This document shows positions 1 to 7,003 of a stretch of DNA of 13,710 bases, one piece after another. This stretch comes from Anaerolineae bacterium (GTDB lineage: Bacteria > Chloroflexota > Anaerolineae > 4572-78), in the NCBI GenBank assembly GCA_027022125.1, contig JALVZI010000109.1, forward strand, positions 1-13,710. Reading direction: 5' to 3'. Both the position numbers and the translations under genes were made by a program. Under the pieces are notes generated by a model. It had not been told where the DNA came from. It did no database searches and worked only from the letters and a program-made list of their open reading frames with translations. Numbering within the stretch: the first letter of the stretch is position 1; each line of letters starts with the position of its first letter.

Positions 1-635
1 CCCAAACGATGGTCGGCTATAAATTTGTGTTCCGCGATACAATTTTTATGGCGTTTCTGTTCGTTTCAATTTTGGGACTCATCGTGTATATTCAAATGTA
101 CAGCACGCTGTCGGTATATTTGGATGAGGTTTTCGGCACGGGCGCGCGCGGATACGGCTATCTGTTGAGCATGAATGCGGCAATGGTGGTGCTGTTTCAA
201 TTTTGGATTACCCGCCGCATTTCCAACCGTCCGCCACTGCTGATGCTGGCGCTCGGTACGGCGGTTTTCGGCGTGGGATTTTTGATGTACGGGTTTGTCG
301 GGGTATTTTGGCTGTTTATGGTGGCGATGGCTATCATCACCATCGGCGAAATGATTGTCACCCCGGTGGGGCAAGCATTTGTGGCGCGGCTCGCCCCCGC
401 CGATATGCGCGGGCGCTATATGGCGATGTTCGGGTTTGCGTGGGCTGTGCCGCACGCGGTGGGTCCGCTGCTGGCGGGGTTGATTATGGACAACACCGAC
501 CCGCGCCGGGTGTGGTATGCCGCCGGTATCGTGTCGGCAGTGGCAGTGGTCGGTTACAGCGCATTACATTTCGCCGTGCGCAATCGTCTGCAATCTGTTG
601 ACGATACGCCGGCGGTCAATCCGCCACCCGTTTGA
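1..635 (+). CDS. MFS transporter, C-terminal part (5' end outside window)
   Basis: C-terminal portion of a major facilitator superfamily permease, an inner-membrane secondary transporter. The reading frame is open to the window edge, so the ATG at 9 is almost certainly internal. About six hydrophobic helices can be seen, matching the second six-helix bundle of a 12-helix MFS protein. The segment FVARLAPADMRGRYMAMFG followed by a helix with P and GP (WAVPHAVGPLLAGLIMD) is typical of DHA1-like drug or sugar efflux proteins around helices 10-11. A short polar tail (SVDDTPAVNPPPV) ends the protein. The substrate cannot be told. The 3' end overlaps the convergent murA by 20 bp. The family assignment is strong; the specificity is unknown. 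Confidence 0.85.
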   Translation, partial: QTMVGYKFVFRDTIFMAFLFVSILGLIVYIQMYSTLSVYLDEVFGTGARGYGYLLSMNAAMVVLFQFWITRRISNRPPLLMLALGTAVFGVGFLMYGFVGVFWLFMVAMAIITIGEMIVTPVGQAFVARLAPADMRGRYMAMFGFAWAVPHAVGPLLAGLIMDNTDPRRVWYAAGIVSAVAVVGYSALHFAVRNRLQSVDDTPAVNPPPV

Positions 636-1905
636 TGCGCGCACCCAATTGCCGCAATTTCTCTTCGATGCGCTCATACCCCCGGTCAATCTGACGGATG
701 TTGCGGATGGTGGATGTGCCCTCTGCGGCGAGTGCCGCCAGCAGCAGCGCCATTCCCGCGCGGATATCCGGGCTGGAAATGCCCTGCCGCTCGGCGTGCA
801 GCGGGCTGGGTCCCTGCACCACCGCCCGATGCGGGTCGCACAAAATGATGCGCGCGCCCATCGCAATCAGTTTATCCACAAAATACAACCGGCTTTCAAA
901 CATTTTTTCGTGAAACAGCACCGTGCCGTTTGCCTGTGTCGCCACCACCAGCGACACGCTCATCATATCGGCGGGAAAAGCGGGCCACGGCGCGTCTTCA
1001 ACTTTCGGTATCATCCCGCCGATGTCCGGCTTAATTTCCAGCGGCTGGTTGGCAGCGATAAAAATATCTTCCCCCCGAATTTCTGGGTTCACCCCCAGTT
1101 TATCGAAAACCAGCAGTGGCATTCGCATGTGATGCGGTGCGGCGTTTTTTATCAGAATTTCGCTGTGGGTGACGGCTGCCAAACTGATGATACTGCCCAC
1201 TTCCAGATAATCCGCGCCGAGGGTGAACTCTGCGCCGTGCAGACGGTCAACCCCGTGGATGGTCAGCACATTCGAGCCGATGCCTTCGATGCGCGCACCC
1301 ATTTTATTCAGCAGCAGACACAATTCTTGCACATGCGGTTCGCCGGCGGCATTCCACAGTGTGGTCGTGCCCTCTGCCAGCACCGCCGCCAGCAGGGCAT
1401 TTTCTGTGCCGGTGACACTGGCTTCATCCAGCAGATGGTCAGTCCCCCGCAGTTTATCGGGCACAGACAGTATGAACTCGCCGTTGTGGTCAATTTTTGC
1501 GCCGAGGGCTTGCAAAACCAGCAAATGGGTGTCGATGCGCCGTCTACCGATTTGGTCGCCGCCGGGTGCGGTGAGTGTAATTTTTCCGACCCGCGCCAGC
1601 ATCGAACCCATCAGCACCAGCGCCCCGCGAATCTGGCTGAACAGCAGGGGGTCGGGCATCGTTTTGCGGATAGTTTTTGCGTGCAGGGTGACACTGTGTG
1701 CCGAATGGCGGGTCACATCCACGCCGAGGTCTGCCATAATTTCCAGCATGGTGCGCACATCGCCGATGTCGGGCAGATTGTGCAGCGTGACGGGTTCATC
1801 GGTCAGCAGCGCGGCTGAAATGAGGGGGAACGCGGCATTTTTATTGCCGCTGGGGGTATAGGTTCCGGTCAGCGGGTGTCCGCCTTCGATGACAAATTCT
1901 GGCAT
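616..1905 (-). CDS. murA: UDP-N-acetylglucosamine 1-carboxyvinyltransferase MurA (Asp in place of catalytic Cys)
   Basis: Cytoplasmic enzyme of the first committed step of peptidoglycan synthesis; it transfers enolpyruvate from phosphoenolpyruvate to UDP-GlcNAc. The 429-residue length is normal for MurA. The N-terminal SGNKNAAFPLISAALL carries the conserved Lys-Asn that binds substrate, and the EPSP-synthase-like inside-out barrel pattern continues to the C-terminus. The catalytic loop reads APGGDQIGRRRID, so the Cys that attacks fosfomycin (Cys115 in E. coli) is Asp117 here; known Asp variants are active and fosfomycin-insensitive. I chose ATG at 1905 because GGAG lies 7 nt upstream; an in-frame TTG at 1917 would put that site inside the gene. 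The gene is convergent with the MFS gene and divergent from gyrB. Confidence 0.95.
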   Translation of the reverse strand: MPEFVIEGGHPLTGTYTPSGNKNAAFPLISAALLTDEPVTLHNLPDIGDVRTMLEIMADLGVDVTRHSAHSVTLHAKTIRKTMPDPLLFSQIRGALVLMGSMLARVGKITLTAPGGDQIGRRRIDTHLLVLQALGAKIDHNGEFILSVPDKLRGTDHLLDEASVTGTENALLAAVLAEGTTTLWNAAGEPHVQELCLLLNKMGARIEGIGSNVLTIHGVDRLHGAEFTLGADYLEVGSIISLAAVTHSEILIKNAAPHHMRMPLLVFDKLGVNPEIRGEDIFIAANQPLEIKPDIGGMIPKVEDAPWPAFPADMMSVSLVVATQANGTVLFHEKMFESRLYFVDKLIAMGARIILCDPHRAVVQGPSPLHAERQGISSPDIRAGMALLLAALAAEGTSTIRNIRQIDRGYERIEEKLRQLGARIKRVAD

Positions 1906-1947
1906 AGGTTTCTCCAATCGTGTCGCGTTTTTTCCGCGATTGCGGAT

Positions 1948-1975
1948 ATTGTACCGCAGCCGTGAGTAGGCGCAA
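1948..1975 (-). promoter_or_regulatory. Candidate sigma70-type promoter for murA
   Basis: On the minus strand TTGCGC (1975-1970) is followed after 16 bp by TACAAT (1953-1948), giving a short leader of about 35 nt before the murA ATG. The -10 box is good and the -35 box is only half matched. Assigned by inspection only. Confidence 0.4.
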
Positions 1976-2032
1976 AAACGAAAGATATTTTCGGGGTTTC
2001 ACCACAAAATGTGGGAAGATAATCGGTGCGAC

Positions 2033-2048
2033 ACACTATATATAGTGT
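2033..2048. promoter_or_regulatory. Perfect 16-bp palindrome, candidate operator
   Basis: ACACTATATATAGTGT is a perfect inverted repeat in the murA-gyrB intergenic region, upstream of the candidate gyrB promoter. Its size and symmetry fit a binding site for a dimeric regulator. No such regulator gene is in the host part of the window. Confidence 0.4.
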
Positions 2049-2079
2049 CTGAATTTGCGAGTGCCGCCCTGCGGTTCAT

Positions 2080-2108
2080 TTGGGAAAGCGATAAAAATAT
2101 GGTATAAT
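2080..2108 (+). promoter_or_regulatory. Candidate sigma70-type promoter for gyrB
   Basis: TTGGGA (2080-2085), a 17-bp spacer and TATAAT (2103-2108). The -10 box is perfect and the -35 box matches 4 of 6. If used, it gives gyrB a long leader of about 270 nt that contains the hairpins described below. Confidence 0.45.
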
Positions 2109-2148
2109 TTCTTGACTGCTCAGCGCACGGTATTCGTTTTGAACAGGC

Positions 2149-2175
2149 GTAGGGGCAGCCCTTGTGGCTGCCCTG
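2149..2175. repeat. REP-like palindromic intergenic hairpin
   Basis: GGGCAGCC (2153-2160) and GGCTGCCC (2166-2173) form an 8-bp GC-rich stem with a CTTGT loop, preceded by GTAG. Dispersed hairpins of the form GTAGGGGC...CTTGTG...GCCCC are familiar from intergenic regions of Chloroflexota and some other bacteria. Four T residues follow soon after, so it could also act as a weak terminator. Only one copy lies in the window, so the dispersed nature is from memory and not shown here. Confidence 0.45.
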
Positions 2176-2240
2176 TTTTGGGCGAATAGCGAATTACGAG
2201 TAGCGAGTGTTTCCTGCTTCCGTGATGTGATGCGTGAAGT

Positions 2241-2300
2241 GTGGGACTTTGGACTTGAAACTCGAAACCAGAAACCAGAAACCTTGAACTTGAAACTGCT
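2241..2300 (+). repeat. Low-complexity GAAAC-type tandem repeat tract
   Basis: The tract repeats units such as GACTTTGGACTTGAAACT, CGAAACCA, GAAACCA and GAAACCTTGAACTTGAAACT. Nothing codes here: a small open frame across 2164-2367 has no coding character and ends at the gyrB leader. It is probably intergenic repeat DNA in the gyrB leader. Confidence 0.4.
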
Positions 2301-2309
2301 TAAATCTTA

Positions 2310-2333
2310 CCGGCAACTCCGTTTTTTTGCCGG
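2310..2333 (+). promoter_or_regulatory. Hairpin in gyrB leader
   Basis: CCGGCAA (2310-2316) and TTGCCGG (2327-2333) form a perfect 7-bp stem with a 10-nt loop rich in T. It ends 55 nt before the gyrB start codon. The T run lies in the loop and not after the stem, so this is not a normal intrinsic terminator; a role in leader stability or regulation is possible. Confidence 0.35.
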
Positions 2334-2388
2334 ACGCAAAAGCAACAAAACCCCGTCAAAAAAGTGACGCCGGTTTGGGAGTATATTT

Positions 2389-4311
2389 GTGGCAGAACAG
2401 AATACGCAACAATATGGTGCGGAGAATATCCAAGTTTTGGAAGGGCTGGAAGCGGTGCGTCGCCGCCCCGGAATGTATGTCGGCGGGACGGACATAAAAG
2501 CCCTGCACCATTTGGTTTATGAAGTGGTGGATAACTCGATTGACGAGGCGCTCGCCGGGCGCTGCGATACCATCACCGTGACCATCCACCCTGATGAGAG
2601 CGTGACGGTGGTGGACAACGGCAGCGGCATTCCGGTGGAGCCGCATCCCGAAAAGAAAATTTCCACCCTGCAATTGGTGCTCACCTCGCTGCACGCCGGG
2701 GGCAAATTCGATAATAAGGCATACAAAGTTTCGGGCGGACTGCACGGCGTGGGTGTCAGTGCGGTGAATGCGCTGAGTGAATGGCTGGTGGCGGAGGTTC
2801 GGCGCAACGGCTATCTCTATCGCCAGCGATACGAGCGCGGCATCGCCGTAACGGCGGTGGAACAGGTTTCGCCGCTGGAAAATCCCGCCGACACCGGCAC
2901 GAGCATCACCTTCAAATATGACGAAACCATTTTCCGCGAAGTGGACGGGCTGAATTTCCACACCCTGTTGCAGCGATTCCGCGAAATGGCGTTCATCACC
3001 AAAGGGATAACCCTGACGCTGGTGGACGAGCGTACCGACCCCGTTACCGAGCACAGTTTCTATTTTGAAGGCGGATTCGCGTCGTTTGTGCGCTATCTCA
3101 ACCGCAGTAAAAAAACACTGCACAGCATCATCGCCGGGGAACGCGATGTGGATGATATGACAGTGGAAGTGGCGTTTCAATATACCGATGCCTACACCGA
3201 AAATATCTACACGTTTGCCAACACCATCCACACCCCCGATGGCGGCACACATTTGACCGGTTTTCGCACCGCACTCACCCGCACCATCAACGATTATGCC
3301 CGCAAAAACAACCTGCTGAAAGAAACCGACAGCAATTTTTCCGGCGACGACATCCGCGAAGGGTTGACTGCCATCATCTCCATCAAACATCCCGACCCGC
3401 AGTTTGAAAGTCAAACCAAAGTGAAGTTGATGAATACCGATGTGCGTTACGCGGTGGAAGCGGTGGTGTCGGATGTGACGGCGGTTTATCTGGAAACGCA
3501 TCCCAAACAGGCGAAAGCGATTGTCGAAAAGTGCCGCACATCGGCGCGGGCGCGCGAAGCCGCCAAAAAAGCGCGCGATTTGGTCATCCGCAAAAGTGCG
3601 CTCAGTTCGATGGCGCTGCCGGGCAAACTCGCCGATTGTTCCGAGCGCGACCCGGCACGGTCGGAACTGTATATCGTTGAGGGTGACAGCGCGGGGGGCA
3701 GTGCCAAAATGGGGCGCGACCGCCGTTTTCAGGCGATTTTGCCCCTGCGCGGGAAAATCCTCAATACCGAGCGCGCCCATTTGGATAAAATACTCAGCAA
3801 TAACGAAGTGCGCGCTTTCATCACCGCGCTGGGCACGGGTATCGGTGACAGTTTTAACGCCGATGACCTGCGCTACCATCGCATCATCATTATGACCGAT
3901 GCGGATGTGGACGGCGCGCACATCCGCACCCTGCTGCTCACATTTTTCTTCCGCTATATGCCGGAAATTATCGAGCGCGGGCATTTGTATATTGCCCAGC
4001 CGCCGCTGTATGCCATTTCACAGAAAAAACAAATCCATTACGCCTTTTCCGATGCTGAACGCGACCGGATACTGCAGTCGCTCAACGGCGACAAATATCA
4101 CGTGCAGCGGTATAAAGGTTTGGGCGAAATGAACCCCGAACAACTGTGGGAAACCACCATGAACCCCGAAAGTCGGGTACTGCTGCGAGTTGCCATCGAA
4201 GATGCCGCCAGCGCCGACAAAACTTTCGATATGCTGATGGGGAATGTTGTTTTGCCCCGCAAACGCTTTATTCAAACCCACGCCAAAACCGTGCAGAACT
4301 TGGATGTGTGA
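2389..4311 (+). CDS. gyrB: DNA gyrase subunit B
   Basis: ATPase subunit of DNA gyrase, which with GyrA introduces negative supercoils in the cytoplasm. The 640 residues match the short form of GyrB without the enterobacterial insert. The GHKL ATPase has EVVDNSIDEAL (about 45-55), DNGSGIPV (76-83) and GGLHGVG (116-122). The transducer domain follows. The TOPRIM domain has VEGDSAGGSA with Glu431 and the metal-binding Asp504, Asp506 and Asp508 in MTDADVDGAH. QRYKGLGEMNPEQLW and the terminal FIQTHAKTVQNLDV are GyrB signatures and argue against ParE. The start is GTG with GGGAG 7 nt upstream. Codons favour G or C in third position, unlike the genes that follow. The stop codon lies within a few bases of the left end of the transposon. 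Confidence 0.98.
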   Translation: MAEQNTQQYGAENIQVLEGLEAVRRRPGMYVGGTDIKALHHLVYEVVDNSIDEALAGRCDTITVTIHPDESVTVVDNGSGIPVEPHPEKKISTLQLVLTSLHAGGKFDNKAYKVSGGLHGVGVSAVNALSEWLVAEVRRNGYLYRQRYERGIAVTAVEQVSPLENPADTGTSITFKYDETIFREVDGLNFHTLLQRFREMAFITKGITLTLVDERTDPVTEHSFYFEGGFASFVRYLNRSKKTLHSIIAGERDVDDMTVEVAFQYTDAYTENIYTFANTIHTPDGGTHLTGFRTALTRTINDYARKNNLLKETDSNFSGDDIREGLTAIISIKHPDPQFESQTKVKLMNTDVRYAVEAVVSDVTAVYLETHPKQAKAIVEKCRTSARAREAAKKARDLVIRKSALSSMALPGKLADCSERDPARSELYIVEGDSAGGSAKMGRDRRFQAILPLRGKILNTERAHLDKILSNNEVRAFITALGTGIGDSFNADDLRYHRIIIMTDADVDGAHIRTLLLTFFFRYMPEIIERGHLYIAQPPLYAISQKKQIHYAFSDAERDRILQSLNGDKYHVQRYKGLGEMNPEQLWETTMNPESRVLLRVAIEDAASADKTFDMLMGNVVLPRKRFIQTHAKTVQNLDV

Positions 4312-4325
4312 TGTGTAGGTTCGCA

Positions 4326-4398
4326 TATATAATGAGACTAAACAATAGTTGATGAGACTGGAATTTCGTTTTTTAGTATATGATGAGATTAGGTTGGA
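4326..4398 (+). repeat. Left-end direct repeats, probable TnsB-binding sites
   Basis: ATGAGAC at 4332, ATGAGAC at 4352 and ATGAGAT at 4383, with wider contexts AATGAGACTAAAC, GATGAGACTGGAA and GATGAGATTAGG. Spacing is 20 and 31 bp, so the first two lie on the same face of the helix. Arrays of short direct repeats at both ends are the normal TnsB/TniA binding pattern of Tn7-like elements. The last copy also forms an inverted repeat with CATCATATA at 4413-4421 (arm TATATGATG at 4377-4385). Confidence 0.65.
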
Positions 4399-4462
4399 CT
4401 ATCTTTTCTGGACATCATATATGGAAAGAGAGGACATCAAGAGGTGTTTGAATTAACAGCTA

Positions 4463-6100
4463 ATGACATCTCGTATTACCCCTCTTTTAAATCGCACAAA
4501 CTTACAAGCAGGTGAATCTTTAATCTCTCTATTGGTGCGTTTGTCTGCCCTCAATCATTATGCTCCTCACCCCCAATTAATTCTTCAGTTTTCCCGGAAG
4601 GCAATCGCAGAAGACGATTCAATCATTAATTTTACGCAACCAGCATCGTTTCATTTTTTTTCAAGTTTCACATTATTACCTGAATCTACAATATACAAAG
4701 CGACATACCATTCATTTGCAAAAATTTTTACCCCACCCAACAGTAATATTGACATTATAAAAATAACAAACAACGAGAAATTCCCCCTTCTGAACGAACA
4801 CGTTCAAAAAAAACATACTTGGCAGCAATCGAACTTGCCATTTTGCCCGTATTGTTTACAAGAAAACAATTATTATCGTATTAATTGGTCATTGTCAGCT
4901 ATATCAGCTTGTCTCCGGCACAAGTCTCTTTTAGTGCAAGGGTGCCCACGTTGCGCCTCTCCCCAGACAATGGCTCATATCCTAACTGGTTTTTGTCAGC
5001 AGTGCGGATTTGATCTACGTGATAGCAAGCCTCGAAGTATAAAAAACGATATTGATGGAATTCTGGCGCAATCAATAGTGTGGCACTGGCTAACGGAAGG
5101 CAATTGGAAATTGGATAATGATATTGATTTGCCAGATGCGCCAAGTCAAGCATTGTACCATATAGCAGCAGGATTGACACGCGCTATGCTGCGTATCAAT
5201 AGACGTTGGGATTACTTACACAATCCATTTCACCTTGATGATGCATCAGTTTTCCCAATGAATCGGCGACGTGATATTTCTGTAATGAGATCATATTTAC
5301 TTTGGACGACAGCTATCACTGCATTATTAGATTGGCCAACCAGTTTCTATAGGTTTTTAGAAGCTTATACGCTTCGTGACCAACGTGAACCAACAGATTC
5401 CATTGTTGATGACTTGGGATACTTGTATTACATACGGGACCATCCATTTTGGGATCACTCGATATTTGATTTCTTGCACGTTGCTTTGAGTTCGTTTATC
5501 GACGAACGGTACCGATTTGGTATTATTGTAAATCAACTGTACCGAAAAAATATTCCTATTGCTAGATTTTATAACTCAACTCCATATATTAACCTATCCA
5601 TTGCGGCAAAGCGTTTGCGTGTATCACGGTCACTCGTAAAACGATTGGCTTCATTAGGATATTTGACCACGTTTATGGCAGAACACAGAGATCTATCTCA
5701 AAATCGATATAATCTGGTCAAGACTACGGATGTAATGGATTTGCAAGGAACATGGCGCAAGGGTGTTCCTACTGTCGATACAGCCCGAATTTTGGGGGTA
5801 TCGGAATTTGATGTGACAGATTTGATAGCGATGGGGGTACTACATTCGCCATATAGCGGATACATCGAGAGAAAGACAATAGACGATCTCATCACGTCAC
5901 TGCGCCGGGTCGTACGCTATCGGTATAGCGATGTCTCTGGCGCAATCACGGTAGTAGAAGCTGCTCAATTATTGGGTTTGACAGTGGCAGAGGTAATAAT
6001 CCAAATTTTAAGTGGTTCACTTATAGCAGAGTGGCCTCCGGATCATTCTGATTTGGAACATTTGTCTATCCACACAAAGTCTCTCCCTAATCCACAATAA
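4463..6100 (+). CDS. tniQ: TniQ/TnsD-family target-selection protein 1
   Basis: Target selector of a Tn7-like transposon; TniQ/TnsD proteins bind the target and recruit TnsC and the TnsAB transposase. The 545 residues begin with the TniQ motif LLNRTNLQAGESLISLLVRL. Two zinc sites follow: Cys128, Cys131, Cys150, His153, Cys161, Cys164, Cys178 and Cys181. ALLDWPTSFYRFLEAY (about 287-302) is typical of longer TnsD-like members. Three helix-turn-helix segments lie at about 378-402, 437-462 and 495-522, suggesting sequence-specific DNA binding and not only docking on a Cascade complex. Its closest visible relative is tniQ2 of the same element. No good ribosome site lies near the ATG; AGAGGTG is 16 nt upstream, so translation may be weak. 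It is the gene nearest to gyrB. Confidence 0.93.
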   Translation: MTSRITPLLNRTNLQAGESLISLLVRLSALNHYAPHPQLILQFSRKAIAEDDSIINFTQPASFHFFSSFTLLPESTIYKATYHSFAKIFTPPNSNIDIIKITNNEKFPLLNEHVQKKHTWQQSNLPFCPYCLQENNYYRINWSLSAISACLRHKSLLVQGCPRCASPQTMAHILTGFCQQCGFDLRDSKPRSIKNDIDGILAQSIVWHWLTEGNWKLDNDIDLPDAPSQALYHIAAGLTRAMLRINRRWDYLHNPFHLDDASVFPMNRRRDISVMRSYLLWTTAITALLDWPTSFYRFLEAYTLRDQREPTDSIVDDLGYLYYIRDHPFWDHSIFDFLHVALSSFIDERYRFGIIVNQLYRKNIPIARFYNSTPYINLSIAAKRLRVSRSLVKRLASLGYLTTFMAEHRDLSQNRYNLVKTTDVMDLQGTWRKGVPTVDTARILGVSEFDVTDLIAMGVLHSPYSGYIERKTIDDLITSLRRVVRYRYSDVSGAITVVEAAQLLGLTVAEVIIQILSGSLIAEWPPDHSDLEHLSIHTKSLPNPQ

Positions 6101-6108
6101 AATTGATA

Positions 6109-6137
6109 TTGAATTTCTTGCCAGAATCAGGTATAAT
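6109..6137 (+). promoter_or_regulatory. Sigma70-type promoter of the regulator gene
   Basis: TTGAAT (6109-6114), a spacer of exactly 17 bp and TATAAT (6132-6137), starting 8 bp after the tniQ1 stop codon. Transcription should start near 6144, at the edge of the palindrome that follows. Confidence 0.65.
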
Positions 6138-6144
6138 TTTGTCA

Positions 6145-6160
6145 GATTTTGTACAAAATC
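6145..6160. promoter_or_regulatory. Perfect 16-bp palindrome at the transcription start, probable operator
   Basis: GATTTTGTACAAAATC is perfectly self-complementary and sits 7 bp downstream of the -10 box, where a bound repressor would block initiation or escape. The obvious candidate ligand is the winged-helix protein encoded next. A related but not identical palindrome overlaps the tnsA operon promoter. Confidence 0.6.
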
Positions 6161-6245
6161 CAAGTTGATCCCCACTGTCAGATTTCACACAGTTTTCATC
6201 ACAGCCCGTAATCTCCAACCGTTCGTTGGGAAAGTTGCTCGTTGT

Positions 6246-6995
6246 ATGGATACATTGACTGCCAATATTCCTGTGCCTCGTTTGCCCATTTCATTATCAG
6301 ATGATGAACAAACTATCCTGGGTATTCTTGATTCCGTTCCCACTTCGGTTGCTACGGAACCCTATATCATACGCATCACAGAATACTCACAAACCAACGT
6401 CGTCCGAATACTAAAAAGTCTTGAAGAACGCTATTTAATTTCCGTGTATGAATCAATTTATGGCCGTTATTTTACTGCTACATCCTTGGGAATTATTATC
6501 TTGCGTCAAAACTTGCAACCAAGTTCAGTTGTTGCATCTACAATGCCTATTCCTTGTTCTGAGAACCAGGCACGAAAACGCCAACAAGTTCGCGTAAGCC
6601 CTGGTCAATACCGTGTTTTGCAAGCTATAGCCAAATTGTCTGGAGCGGGAGATCCACACCAAGCCGAAGTTGCTCGTGTCGCAGCCTATTCCACACGTCA
6701 AGTGCAACGCCTGTTGGTAGAACTGGAGGCACAGAAGTTGGTCCGGTCATACCGACAGGGGTCACACAAAAAAATGGCTCTCGAAGAAGCCGGACGTGAA
6801 ATATTAAGGAATAAATCGAAATATGTTTTTCCGCCAAGCAAAATTGAACAGATTACACAACCATTGACAAATGAACAGATTGAATTGCTAAATGTCGTTA
6901 AGGATATTACCCGCACTTACTCGTTGGGCATACGCGAACTTTTACCTGCACTACACTCACTCGCCGACTTGCTTGGAAAAACTGCAAATGCATAG
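6246..6995 (+). CDS. Tandem winged-helix transcriptional regulator, transposon-encoded
   Basis: Probable regulator of the element. From ATG 6246 the 249-residue product has two winged-helix domains. The first (about 17-88) reads LSDDEQTILGILD then TEYSQTNVVRILKSLEERYLI. The second (about 117-189) reads VSPGQYRVLQAIAKL then RVAAYSTRQVQRLLVELEAQKLV with a wing and the helix EEAGREILRN. Both resemble MarR or DprA-type winged helices. A TTG at 6165 would add 27 residues with no domain character, so I prefer the ATG; neither start has a clear ribosome site. The gene has its own promoter and operator palindrome and converges on tniQ2 with an 8-bp gap. It has no match to a known Tn7 protein that I recognise. 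A role as a sixth transposition factor is a possible alternative. Confidence 0.75.
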   Translation: MDTLTANIPVPRLPISLSDDEQTILGILDSVPTSVATEPYIIRITEYSQTNVVRILKSLEERYLISVYESIYGRYFTATSLGIIILRQNLQPSSVVASTMPIPCSENQARKRQQVRVSPGQYRVLQAIAKLSGAGDPHQAEVARVAAYSTRQVQRLLVELEAQKLVRSYRQGSHKKMALEEAGREILRNKSKYVFPPSKIEQITQPLTNEQIELLNVVKDITRTYSLGIRELLPALHSLADLLGKTANA

Positions 6996-7003
6996 TAGTG
7001 CAG

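Noticed and set aside
2164..2367. Small open frame of 67 codons before gyrB
   Set aside because: It runs through low-complexity repeats and a hairpin, with no ribosome site and no protein-like composition.
2356..3984. A 542-codon open frame antisense to gyrB, and a 433-codon frame antisense to murA at 517-1818
   Set aside because: Both are shadows of GC-rich genes; gyrB and murA are certain from their motifs, and the antisense products have no recognisable domain.
4307..4313. Target-site duplication flanking the transposon
   Set aside because: The 5 bp before each possible TGT on the left do not recur after any convincing ACA on the right. GATGA after ACA at 12900-12902 is only a shifted partial match to TGATG and lies inside the host-like open frame.
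4421..4456. An 11-codon frame in phase just before tniQ1, as a leader peptide or lost N-terminus
   Set aside because: It has no clear ribosome site of its own, and the tniQ1 N-terminus already aligns with TniQ2 from its ATG, so nothing is missing.
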